A stretch of DNA of 10,487 nt from Goniomonas avonlea (GCA_003573635.1 QUTJ01031237.1:1-10487); one strand, 5' to 3'; counted from the stretch's first letter, positions 1 to 7,312 are shown. Notes: generated by a model from the letters alone, not told the origin. Made by a program: numbers and translations.

Positions 1-135
1 CTCCCTCTCCCTCTCCCCTCGCTCTGCCTCTCCCTTCGGCCTTCAGGCAGGGTCCTCGGCGCTGTGTACAGACTTTATGTTGGGTACACGCAAGCCAAAT
101 CAATGAATGGTTTCGCATGAGTATCCTGCATGGGT
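1..135. other. Left-edge intergenic DNA, pyrimidine-rich start
   Basis: The first ~38 bases are a CTCCCT-type pyrimidine-rich stretch on the plus strand, followed by about 100 bases of ordinary sequence leading to the stop codon of the minus-strand LRR gene. This is the 3' flank of that gene. I see no coding region, RNA gene or clear polyadenylation signal here. Confidence 0.5.
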
Positions 136-1191
136 TCACAGGTCCAACTCATCGTCCAACCAATCAAAGCTGACACGGTTCCTGGATGCGCCTGGCAGGT
201 CCAACAGCCATCGTGGAGCTTTGAAACAGGTCCCATCAGATTCCAAGTCCAAGTCAGGGCAAAAGTTCACTCGGAGCTTTGCATTCTCCTCTAGAGCAGC
301 CCGAAAATGCTGGGCGCAGCCAGGTTCCAGCCAATCACTGTCCAATCCGACCAAGCGCAGAGTTGCTGTGCCCAGAGCACGGATGAAAAGAGCAGCAATA
401 CGAGGACAGGGCACAGTGTTGTCATCCAGGACCAAAGTTTCTAGCACCGACTGCCCTCGAATGGCATTTGCCAACTTCTCGAATCCACTTTCAGGAATAT
501 AGACACCTCGAAGGGACAGCAGCCTCAGATGATGGTTCTCCGATAAAAAACAGGGAACAATCGCCCCAGCAGTGGAGAGGTCACAATCAACAAGACGTAA
601 CGAAGTGATGGATTCATTCTTGTTGATGCTGGTCGAAAGCAGTTGGAGCCAATCCGGTTCTGGTCTCGCTTCGCTCAGCCCAGTCGGATGCCCAGCAGAA
701 CTATCACCCTCACATTCTGAGGCAGTCTCAAAATCACAGTCTGAGTCTGTCGAACTGCCACACCCAATAAAACTGACAGATTTCAGAGTGCGGTTCGTTG
801 CCAAGGCTTCCACCACAGGGAGAACCCGAGAGGCCCATCGAGGCCCAGAAATCACCAGCTTTGTGACTGAGCCAACATTGGTTCCGAGTGCAACTGCTAG
901 AGAAGCGCGATTAGTCACAGTTAAGATCCGGGGAGGGATGCCGAGCACGTCGATATTCGGGAAGACGCGAAACAAGCCCACGAAATCCACCGCCGTCTCG
1001 TCACCTGCTTCATCGTAGATAGCAGCCTTCTGTAACATCGCACCAACGCGTGCCCAACCCCGAGAAACTAGCCTCACGTAACCTATCCAGGCACACTCAA
1101 GAATTTGGGCCAGAAGTCTCTGGTTCGATAGTACCCTTGCTGCAGCAGCCTCATCTTGCTCTTCGTTCTCCGACTTCATCCCAGCCGCCAA
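136..1191 (-). CDS. Leucine-rich-repeat protein, possibly with an F-box-like N-terminus
   Basis: An uninterrupted 351-codon reading frame from ATG at 1191 to TGA at 138-136. After an acidic N-terminus (residues 1-20), residues ~24-50 form a short hydrophobic/aromatic helix pair (LLAQILECAW, LVSRGWARVG) that loosely resembles an F-box, though this is not certain. Residues ~105-145 and ~185-310 hold irregular leucine-rich repeats of the long ribonuclease-inhibitor type, for example LKSVSFIGCGS, ITSLRLVDCDLS, LRLLSLRGVYI and LETLVLDDNTV. An acidic, Ser/Asp/Glu-rich insert (~146-182) separates the repeat blocks, and the tail is acidic (WLDDELDL). Such LRR proteins are usually protein-binding adaptors; no enzymatic motif is visible. 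A second in-frame Met at residue 5 could be the true start. The start codon is only 42 bp from the transposon insertion point. The gene is divergent from the TMEM184-like gene on the far side of the element. Confidence 0.72.
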   Translation of the reverse strand: MAAGMKSENEEQDEAAAARVLSNQRLLAQILECAWIGYVRLVSRGWARVGAMLQKAAIYDEAGDETAVDFVGLFRVFPNIDVLGIPPRILTVTNRASLAVALGTNVGSVTKLVISGPRWASRVLPVVEALATNRTLKSVSFIGCGSSTDSDCDFETASECEGDSSAGHPTGLSEARPEPDWLQLLSTSINKNESITSLRLVDCDLSTAGAIVPCFLSENHHLRLLSLRGVYIPESGFEKLANAIRGQSVLETLVLDDNTVPCPRIAALFIRALGTATLRLVGLDSDWLEPGCAQHFRAALEENAKLRVNFCPDLDLESDGTCFKAPRWLLDLPGASRNRVSFDWLDDELDL

Positions 1192-1230
1192 TGGCCCGCC
1201 ATCGACGTGTATATTTTATCATCTCCGAAT

Positions 1231-1233
1231 ATT
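1231..1233. repeat. Left target-site duplication (ATT)
   Basis: ATT directly precedes the left terminal inverted repeat and recurs directly after the right one at 5040-5042. The sequence TATTA around both ends leaves the exact register open (ATT or TTA). Either is a 3-bp AT-rich target, as expected for PIF/Harbinger integration. Confidence 0.65.
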
Positions 1234-1278
1234 AGGGTGTTTACGCACGTCCAATTTGTCGTCAAATTTGTCGTCTAG
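1234..1278 (+). repeat. Left terminal inverted repeat of Harbinger element
   Basis: Starts AGGGTGTTTACGCACGTCC and continues through two overlapping AATTTGTCGTC motifs to TCTAG. It pairs with the reverse complement of 4993-5039 with only a few mismatches and a 2-bp gap (ACG-TCC against AAGTGTCC). A further GTCGTC follows at about 1281-1286. The end sequence GGGTGTTT resembles Harbinger/Tourist termini. Confidence 0.9.
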
Positions 1279-1364
1279 CTGTCGTCAGGGCGGGAAACGC
1301 GGTCTATAAGACCAAAAAGCTTGACGACCTTTTGACACGGCGGGAGTCTGGTTTTCGTCAAGCG

Positions 1365-3220
1365 ATGGCGTCGACGACCGGCACATGCAACAAAGCAATC
1401 GCGCCCAATGCGAGTGGAGGCGTGGCCGACACCATTGAAGACCCACCTAGGGTAAGATGGGAACCTGCTCGGCGAGTTAGCTCACGCCTTGGTGCAGGTT
1501 GTAGTAGATGCTGGCCTGGCTGGGAAGCGCAAGCCCAAGGCGACAGAAGCAGCCAAGGCAGGCCAGGGCCAGGGCGTGTACAAGGTGCCGTTCAAGATGA
1601 CGCCGGAGCAATTCAGGATGAGTAAGCTGGCCAAGCGTCGGGGTGTGTTGGTCGGTGCTGGATCTTCGAAACCGGAGCCGAAGACGGTGGTACATGTGCT
1701 GCAGAAAGGCCAGACAACGTTGACGCAGGTACATGAGGTGTCGGTGTGCCCGCCTGCGGTATTGACGCCTGACAGGACTGTGTGAATCCTGCGCCGACCC
1801 CGCCTCCTGTTCCCAAGGGTCGAAACGGGTGGAGTGTCAATGGTACGCCGCGAGTGTCGGGCCTCGCTCGGACGATGCGGAAGCTACCAGGCAAAGCCGA
1901 AAAGGATCAACCGACATTGACCCAGGTGCGGCCCTTTCGTGGCGCTCGACGCACACTCACCCCAGCCCAGGAGTCACCGGTTTTCGCACGTCTGAAGGGC
2001 TTGGTCAAGGGCGCCGTCCCGACCGACGACGAGTGGGAAGATGTCGACCAGGCGCTTCTGGCCATTTACGACAACCGCGACGTGGTCACCGGTGGTCCCC
2101 TTCGCATGGTGAAGGGTACAGCGTACGACCACAACCGCGTCACGACCCTCCTGCAGTCGTGGAGTGCGTATCCGTGCGCCGCACAGTGGATGCGGACCAT
2201 GCTGTCCAACAAGGTCGTCATGCACTCCGAGGTCCACGCGAACACGCAGCAGCTGCCACTGCCGACCGCCGTCGATGGTCCAGCTGACAATGACTCAGTT
2301 GTCTCCGACTCCGATACGCCGCCAGCTCCAGCACCACCGCCAGGATGCTTCAGTCCAATCCGGGGCGCCGACAGTCAACCCGCCGCGACAGTGCCCGATG
2401 GCGACATCCCCATCGTCACGGCTACCTGCACGGTGCCCAGGAACCCGATCAGGCCGATCCCTATTGGGACAATGCCACCGCCCGTATCGCCGATCAACAG
2501 CGACGGCGACACTGCCGACTTCGTCCGACCCAAGCCACCCAAGGTATGCCACCCCTCGCATTGTGCGCTGTGCTGACCAACGTTGCAGAAGGCCAGGATG
2601 AAGACCAACCCGGCCCGGATGTCCCCGAACCCCAAGAAGACCAAGAGGACCAAGGTGACGGGGGCGGCGGTGGCTGGTGCGCCACGTAGTATGCCATACC
2701 GGTGGAATCAGGCTCGCTGCGAGGCGTTGCTGATGGTAGGTGGTGTTCTTGTATATTGTAGTACACACTACACTTGAACCACAACACAGGGAGCGCATCA
2801 CACCATCACCAATCGGGGTCGGCCAACAACGCAGCCACGTGACGCGGCATGCGTCAGTGTACGTATGTGTGGGCGTGTGTGTGTGTGTCGGCATCTAGCA
2901 TCTAACACCAAGATGCACCTGGCTCCGCGACCAGGCGTCGGTTCAATCTTGATCGGGCTAGGCGTGACCTCTTAGACGAGGACAATGATAGGTATAACAC
3001 GGCTCTCGAGCTCATGCGGCGCATGGAGCAACCGGCTCATGGGCCGACGGAGGAGGAGCTCGAGATCCAGCGCCAGAAGGTGGCGGTGCGTCGCATGGAG
3101 GCCGACAACCGCCGCACGGAGCTCGAGCTCCAGCGTGTCGCAATGGACAGGCAATTCCAACTCATGCATGAGTTGCTGTCGGGCCGTGTGCCGCATGCAC
3201 CCGCGCCCGCTATGCCTTGA
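1365..3220 (+). CDS. Harbinger partner protein (ORF1), spliced, with C-terminal coiled coil
   Basis: The model has ATG at 1365 (second in-frame Met of a frame open from 1332). Exons are 1365-1451, 1498-1728, 1776-2543 and 2589-2735, joined by GT-AG introns of 46, 47 and 45 nt (GTAAGA, GTACAT and GTATGC donors, all CAG acceptors). Every exon is a multiple of three, so the frame is kept. A fourth intron at 2736-2789 (GTAGGT to ACACAG) is likely. The next junction, between about 2857 and 2934, is unresolved because several donors and acceptors fit. The last exon is clearly open to TGA at 3218-3220. The product is about 540 aa: a basic stretch (GKRKPKA), a long proline- and Asp-rich middle, a second basic cluster (PNPKKTKRTK) before YRWNQARCEALL, and a Glu/Arg/Leu-rich C-terminal helix (EEELEIQRQK, RRTELELQRVAMDRQ) typical of a coiled coil. 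In Harbinger elements the second gene encodes a Myb/SANT-like DNA-binding protein that helps the transposase reach the nucleus and the ends. I cannot see a clear Myb tryptophan pattern, so that role is inferred from position. Confidence 0.7.
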
Positions 3221-3258
3221 CACTCACGTGTGTACACTACTAGTATTAGTTTGCACTG

Positions 3259-3278
3259 TTCGTTCGTTCGTTCGTTCG
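3259..3278. repeat. (TTCG)5 microsatellite
   Basis: Five perfect TTCG units just after the stop codon of the partner gene, inside the transposon. Confidence 0.9.
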
Positions 3279-3408
3279 TCATCGATTCGTTGTCGTTTAG
3301 TAAACCATGCATTTTTACTCGAAACCGTGTTCGTGTCAGCGTCGCTCGTGTTGCTTACTCAGTGTTGCTTGTGACTGCTCTCTCGTTTTTGCTTGCTTGG
3401 TATTGTGG

Positions 3409-3412
<4 letters not shown>

Positions 3413-3447
<35 letters not shown>
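3413..3447. repeat. (CT)17 microsatellite
   Basis: Uninterrupted CT dinucleotides, followed by CGCTCTCG. It is complementary to the (AG)10 tract about 60 bp downstream. Confidence 0.95.
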
Positions 3448-3450
<3 letters not shown>

Positions 3451-3469
3451 CTCGCAAATGCAAATGCAT

Positions 3470-3472
<3 letters not shown>

Positions 3473-3508
<36 letters not shown>
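3473..3508. repeat. (TG)18 microsatellite
   Basis: Uninterrupted TG dinucleotides running directly into the (AG)10 tract. It forms a compound repeat with Z-DNA potential. Confidence 0.95.

Positions 3509-3528
<20 letters not shown>
3509..3528. repeat. (AG)10 microsatellite
   Basis: Abuts the (TG)18 tract. It could fold back on the upstream (CT)17 tract as a hairpin of up to 20 bp. Confidence 0.95.
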
Positions 3529-3584
3529 GCCGAGATGTATTCAATGACAGATGTATTCAATTCCATGATATTATGCATTGCCAA

Positions 3585-4841
3585 CTACGGCATGGCAGCA
3601 CGTCGCAGCTCCGTCACGACGTCGTCGGGGTTCGCCAGGTATTCCTCCAGTGAAGGGGGGTGGATATCGAACCGGGTAGTGATGGCGGGGTGGTACTGGC
3701 GCTCTGCGACCATGCAGTTAGTCAACAGGCAGGCAACACGATACTGTTGGGCAACCGCGGTCTTCAGGATCTGCTGGCCAGGGCGGAACTGTATCCGCTT
3801 CCACATGTTGGCAATATGACCGAAGCCATTTTCGACGATGACCCGGCGTCGCGCCATGTGGACGTTGAAGCGTTGTTGACGGTAGGTGAGCCACGGGTCC
3901 TGATACCCGATAGTCACATGCTCACGCATAAAGTACCCATCGTCGCCGTAGACGCCGAGCGGTGTGCGCGTGCTGTCGGGATTCTGGCGCCAGCAGTGGC
4001 GATGCATGAAGCTCTCGAGGCCACTTTGGTGCAACATTCCTCGGTCGTTGGTCCGCATAGTAGGTCCATATAAGTGAACCATGATACCATCAGGGCACAT
4101 GACGCCCTGGAACAGCAGACCATGAACCCGCTTGTGCCCATTGTAGACTTGGCGTTGCCCCATGTGCTTGATGGGCCGCGCGATGGGCCGCAGCGTGCCG
4201 TCGATGAAACCCCAAATATAATCGACGGGTGCCCCGGACCGATGCACAGCCCTTGCTAGCTGATCCAGCTTCGCGACTGTGAGCCGTTTCGCATCGAAGG
4301 TTAATGTGGTATCCCATACTCTCGACAGGTGATCCACCAGCAACTTGCACGTTGTAGAGATGTAGCTGGAGTGCATGCACAGGACATTTTCACTGCGCAG
4401 CAGCGTGCTGGGGAATGCCATTCTGAACAACAGGCAACAGAACGCATGTGTCCCATCCACACATGCCCGGTTCGGCAACCGGAACTGGTCAGGAATCAGC
4501 AATGCCCGCCTGATCCGGACAACCTCCAACTTCTCGAACCTAAAGAACGAGCGGAACTGTACGTTTGAGAACTGGTCCATGTGAAACTTTGCACCCCAAC
4601 GATGGAAAATTCGATCCGCCCGAACGATGTCCATCTCGCGGAGGCACCTTCGCCAACGTGCATGTGCTGAAACCGGACTGACTGCAGCCAACACTACCGA
4701 CTGGAGGTACCGACGGACCACCGTTGCCCGGTCATACGGCTTTGTGCCATACCGACGACGTGACCTCCTGATAGATCCAACACTGTCTGGGCCCGACTCG
4801 TCACTGCTGCTACTGTCACTGCCCGACCAGGTCTCTGACAT
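3585..4841 (-). CDS. PIF/Harbinger (HARBI1-like, DDE_Tnp_4) transposase
   Basis: A single uninterrupted 418-codon frame from ATG at 4841 to the stop at 3585. The N-terminus is Ser/Asp-rich (residues 1-25), then basic (RRSRRRYG, ~25-31). Residues ~88-205 form the usual helical region ahead of the catalytic core, including a KLTVAKLDQL-like helix pattern (RLTVAKLDQL). The RNase-H-like core shows the DDE triad: D214 in WGFIDGT, D300 in VYGDDGY (the GDSGY-like motif) and E337 in VIVENGFG, giving a D(85)D(36)E spacing. The motif ENGFGHIANMWKRI matches the conserved E.(R/G)...W region of the family. It catalyses cut-and-paste transposition in the nucleus, acting on the terminal inverted repeats described here. 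The length is normal for the family, and no frameshift or missing catalytic residue is seen. It is convergent with the partner gene, and its start lies ~200 bp inside the right end. Confidence 0.96.
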   Translation of the reverse strand: MSETWSGSDSSSSDESGPDSVGSIRRSRRRYGTKPYDRATVVRRYLQSVVLAAVSPVSAHARWRRCLREMDIVRADRIFHRWGAKFHMDQFSNVQFRSFFRFEKLEVVRIRRALLIPDQFRLPNRACVDGTHAFCCLLFRMAFPSTLLRSENVLCMHSSYISTTCKLLVDHLSRVWDTTLTFDAKRLTVAKLDQLARAVHRSGAPVDYIWGFIDGTLRPIARPIKHMGQRQVYNGHKRVHGLLFQGVMCPDGIMVHLYGPTMRTNDRGMLHQSGLESFMHRHCWRQNPDSTRTPLGVYGDDGYFMREHVTIGYQDPWLTYRQQRFNVHMARRRVIVENGFGHIANMWKRIQFRPGQQILKTAVAQQYRVACLLTNCMVAERQYHPAITTRFDIHPPSLEEYLANPDDVVTELRRAAMP

Positions 4842-4926
4842 TGCGCGCGCGCAAGGATTTCGGTCTGTTCGTAACGACTCCCGCCTAATCTATCACCCTA
4901 CTCACACGACAAAAATCGAAAGGCCC

Positions 4927-4990
4927 GACGACCAATTTGACGCGTGCGTAAGAAACCCAGACGACAAATTTGACGACCGCTAGACGACTT
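4927..4990 (-). repeat. Subterminal copy of the right terminus plus GACGAC motifs
   Basis: The plus-strand sequence beginning at 4927 (GACGACCAATTTGACGCG, then TGCGTAA) matches the true terminus beginning at 5009 (GACGACAAATTGGACACT, then TGCGTAA) at 21 of the first 25 positions, in the same orientation. Further GACGAC motifs follow at about 4962, 4974 and 4983. This is a degenerate inner copy of the end of the element, or a subterminal array of transposase or partner-protein binding sites. Confidence 0.65.
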
Positions 4991-4992
4991 TT

Positions 4993-5039
4993 CTACACGA
5001 CAAATTTGACGACAAATTGGACACTTGCGTAAACAGGCT
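4993..5039 (-). repeat. Right terminal inverted repeat of Harbinger element
   Basis: On the minus strand it reads AGCCTGTTTACGCAAGTGTC and then the AATTTGTCGTC motif twice, matching the left end. The outermost bases differ slightly (AGGGTG against AGCCTG). Confidence 0.9.
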
Positions 5040-5042
5040 ATT
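5040..5042. repeat. Right target-site duplication (ATT)
   Basis: Copy of the ATT at 1231-1233, directly outside the right inverted repeat. Confidence 0.65.
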
Positions 5043-5130
5043 ACAAAACACTAACGTACACGGTACCGGTGCAACCTAGCTCAGTGCCAGCTGGTGTTGG
5101 CAGCTTTGGCGGGGGGTGATTGCAGCGTTG
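5043..5130 (+). promoter_or_regulatory. Probable remaining promoter/5' leader of the TMEM184-like gene
   Basis: Only 88 bp separate the transposon insertion from the assigned start codon at 5131. I see no clear TATA box or initiator. By position this is the 5' leader, and together with 1192-1233 it would have been the whole spacer between the two divergent host genes before insertion. Inferred from layout, not from a motif. Confidence 0.35.
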
Positions 5131-7053
5131 ATGCTGGCGAACACTCAAGGCATTAGTGTGACATCAAGTACCCCTGTCAGCCATGGGTACTCGGCGGATG
5201 TTGCCTTGGTTGCACCCGTTCAACCGACGAAAGTGTCCTGGAAGAAGAAATTATCTAGTGCGATGCGTGGTGTGTGTGTCCGCCTAACATTAACCACTCC
5301 CGTCAGAGTATTGTTGCCCCGCAAACGTGGTCGCCCTTATCCTGTTCTGGTTGAGTGTAGTGGGATCTCTTGTCGGCCTTGTCCTGATGGGCGTTTTATT
5401 CCTTCACGGGGTCATGGTTCAGGGCAACCACGGCTACGTGAATTTCGTTGGAGGGTGTTTTGTGGCCTTGGCAGTCCCATTATCCCTGTATCAGATTTGG
5501 AAACACCTCAGCACCTTTGTTGCACCGAAGTTACAACGGCACGTGGTTCGGATACTCTGGATGGTGCCCCTTTTTTCTGCCCTCCTCCTCCTCTAATTGC
5601 TGGCAGGTTCCAATCTACGCGATCGATGCTCTATTCAGCATGATATATCTCAGCTCGCGGCCATACCTGGATGCTCTTCGAGAATTTTATGAGGTGTGCC
5701 TTTGGTTTAATCTGTGTGCATGTTCTGAGCCTTTGTCAGGCGTACACGATCTACAACTTCTTGTTTCTATTAGAACACTACCTCGGCAACGAAGACACGA
5801 TGGTCGAATTGCTCGAGCATCAGCCGGAGGTTCGGCATCTTTTCCCAGTTTGCTTTTTGCCATCCTGGCGAGGCCGGAAGTTCCTCAGAAGATGCCATCT
5901 TGGAGTTCTCCAGGTTTGTATCAGAAATGGGCTGCTTTGTTGGTTTGACCTTTTGACACGATTCACAGTACGTCCTAGCTCGTGTCGTCACTGCCGTGTG
6001 TACCCTTATTTTGGGCTGGCTCAACCTTTCTGGGGCTGCTGGCGTGTTCCGGCTGGACCGAGGTTACGTTTGGGTCACAGTGGTGAACAACGTGTCGCAG
6101 GTACTGGGACAACTGCTTGGACAACTGTTCGGCTCTGACATGGCCCGGCAGATTTGGGCGGTGTATTGCCTGATTCTCTTTTACCTGGCGTTTCGGGGAC
6201 CCCTGCTTCCACTGCGGCCGGTCCCCAAGTTTTTATGTGTGAAGGCGGTGGTCTTCCTCACGTTTTGGCAGGTAAAAACGCGGATGTGGCTCGAAGCCCA
6301 CGCCATGGGGGCGGCAGGTAGAGCAGAATGTAGTGGTTGTGGTTGTCCGTGCAAGGGGGCCGGCAGGTAGAGCAGAATGTAGTGGTTGTGGTCGTACGTG
6401 CAAGAGGCAGAGGCGGACACCGGCAGGCAGGCAGGCAAACAGTCACGCGGGCTGTGCCACACTGTTTTATCTGCACTGTGCTGTTGAAGACGCCGGCAGT
6501 CAAGGGCCTTCAAACCTCGGACGTAACATCATGGGATCTCTCGCTCACCTACGGTGCCAGGCAATGGTTATCGCTGTGCTAGCGCGCGGCGGAGTCATCA
6601 AGGGCACCCTGTCGTATTCGCCCAACGATGTCGCTGGCGGTTTGCACAACTTTCTCATTTGCATCGAGATGCTTGTCGCTGCAGTGGCCCACCGCTACGC
6701 TTTTCCTGTGCGGTATTGTACCGCGAAGTCGCGATGTCGTTGCGTTGTACCGATGTAGTGACGAGGGTTTCAAATGCAGCCTTGCTTGTTATGTTGTTAC
6801 ATTAAGTACGGCTCCGTGACTAGCTCTGAACTGACGGTTGTCGATGCTTCTCTGATGCTTGCATGGTTAAGCAGACATGTGGCGTGGCAGTCGAACAAAG
6901 ATATTACAGCAGAGACCTGCGACTGCGACTGCGACTGAGACTGAGACTGAGACTGGGACACACACGTCAGGGAAAGCACACAGGCGAAACCTATTCGGTC
7001 CAGTTCGCATTGGCGTGAGTGAGGGGGAGTCAAAGGGAGTACGAGAGTACTCT

Positions 7054-7095
<42 letters not shown>

Positions 7096-7312
7096 ACTTC
7101 TCTTGCCGTGTCCCTTGCCTCTAGTGTCACCCCCCTTGTAATTGCATGCACAGCTCTCCGACTTTGACCACGAGAGAACCCGGGCCTCTGTGTTCACGGC
7201 CTTCGTGGACTCCGCGATGCCCTCCGACATCGCGTCACGTGCGTTTACTTTGCCGCGAAACATGATAAAAAAACAATCAATCCATCCTTTATTGAGCTTA
7301 CCCTCACTGTGA
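5131..7312 (+). CDS. TMEM184 / organic solute transporter alpha-like (DUF300) membrane protein, 9 exons
   Basis: Exons: 5131-5266, 5307-5563, 5607-5693, 5740-5913, 5969-6100, 6152-6271, 6561-6707, 6910-7014 and 7154-7312 (TGA at 7310). Introns 2-5 are 43-55 nt and all introns are GT-AG. The frame is kept throughout, giving about 438 aa. Family hallmarks: first membrane segment at ~53-80 (VVALILFWLSVVGSL), second at ~90-110 (GGCFVALAVPLSLYQIWKHL), the QRHVVRILWM|VPIYAID junction (~122-138), YTIYNFLFLLEHYLG (~162-176), the GYVWVTVVNN...YCLILFYLAF segment (~249-280), KFLCVKAVVFLTFWQ (~288-302), and GGLHNFLICIEMLVAAVAHRYAFP (~328-351). The C-terminus VDSAMPSDIASRAF resembles the family's tail motif. 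Family members sit in plasma or endolysosomal membranes with about seven membrane segments; the substrate is not predictable here. Exon 1 and its 40-nt intron are the least certain; a donor 3 nt later (5270) fits equally. Exon 8 is supported by its GTGAGT donor and matching phase. Reading on past 6707 instead ends at TAG 6756-6758. Confidence 0.88.
6313..6404 (+). repeat. 49-bp tandem duplication inside intron 6 of the TMEM184-like gene
   Basis: A 43-bp block starting GGCAGGTAGAGCAGAATGTA at 6313 recurs at 6362 with two mismatches (period 49). It is followed by (GGCA)4 at 6422-6437. The duplication makes this intron (6272-6560, 289 nt) far longer than the 43-55 nt introns before it. Confidence 0.85.
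6921..6956 (+). repeat. Hexanucleotide repeat GACTG(C/A), probably coding
   Basis: Three GACTGC units, three GACTGA units and one GACTGG: two homogenised blocks of variants. In the exon 8 frame this encodes alternating Ala-Thr and then Glu-Thr pairs (TATATETETET) in the hydrophilic tail after the last membrane segment of the TMEM184-like protein. Confidence 0.85.
7056..7093. repeat. (GT)19 microsatellite in the last intron
   Basis: Perfect GT tract inside the inferred intron 7015-7153 of the TMEM184-like gene, between its GTGAGT donor and the GCACAG acceptor. Confidence 0.9.

Larger units (their letters stand above)
3221..3584. other. Spacer between convergent transposon genes
   Basis: This is the shared 3' region of the partner gene and the transposase gene. 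It contains (TTCG)5, (CT)17, (TG)18 and (AG)10 tracts and no convincing coding sequence. Reading frames through it encode only repetitive Thr-His, Cys-Val, Leu-Ser or Arg-Glu runs. Confidence 0.7.
1234..5039. mobile_element. PIF/Harbinger DNA transposon, full length with both genes
   Basis: The element is bounded by ~45-bp terminal inverted repeats beginning AGGGTGTTTACGCA on the left and, as reverse complement, AGCCTGTTTACGCA on the right. It is flanked by the 3-bp direct repeat ATT (1231-1233 and 5040-5042). A TTA assignment offset by one or two bases is also possible; 3-bp AT-rich targets are typical of PIF/Harbinger. Inside are a DDE_Tnp_4/HARBI1-type transposase on the minus strand and a spliced partner gene on the plus strand, arranged tail to tail. 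This two-gene layout is the established architecture of Harbinger elements. The transposase shows no frameshift or stop, so the copy looks recent and possibly autonomous. The central ~360 bp between the genes is microsatellite-rich. Confidence 0.9.

Noticed and set aside
572-1018. 148-codon plus-strand frame opposite the LRR gene
   Set aside because: Shadow of the minus-strand LRR gene. It is Ser-rich because of antisense codon use and has no recognisable domain.
2295-2894. 199-codon minus-strand frame opposite the transposon partner gene
   Set aside because: It is antisense to the well-supported spliced plus-strand gene, and its start is the translated (GT)n tract (Thr-His repeats).
3336-3584. 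Open frames across the (CT)/(TG)/(AG) block (82-115 codons, both strands)
   Set aside because: They consist of Leu-Ser, Cys-Val, Thr-His and Arg-Glu dipeptide runs from microsatellites.
1234-5039. Alternative assignment to an IS5-like bacterial insertion sequence or another DDE superfamily
   Set aside because: The spliced partner gene, the GDSGY-like and ENGFG...W motifs, the GGGTGTTT ends and the 3-bp AT-rich target duplication together fit PIF/Harbinger. Bacterial IS5 elements have no introns or second spliced gene.
5116-5643. Reading 5116-5643 as one continuous 175-codon exon
   Set aside because: After about residue 50 this frame loses the membrane-protein pattern. The family-like sequence (VVALILFWLSVV..., GGCFVALAVPLSLYQIWKHL) continues in another frame after a GT-AG intron.
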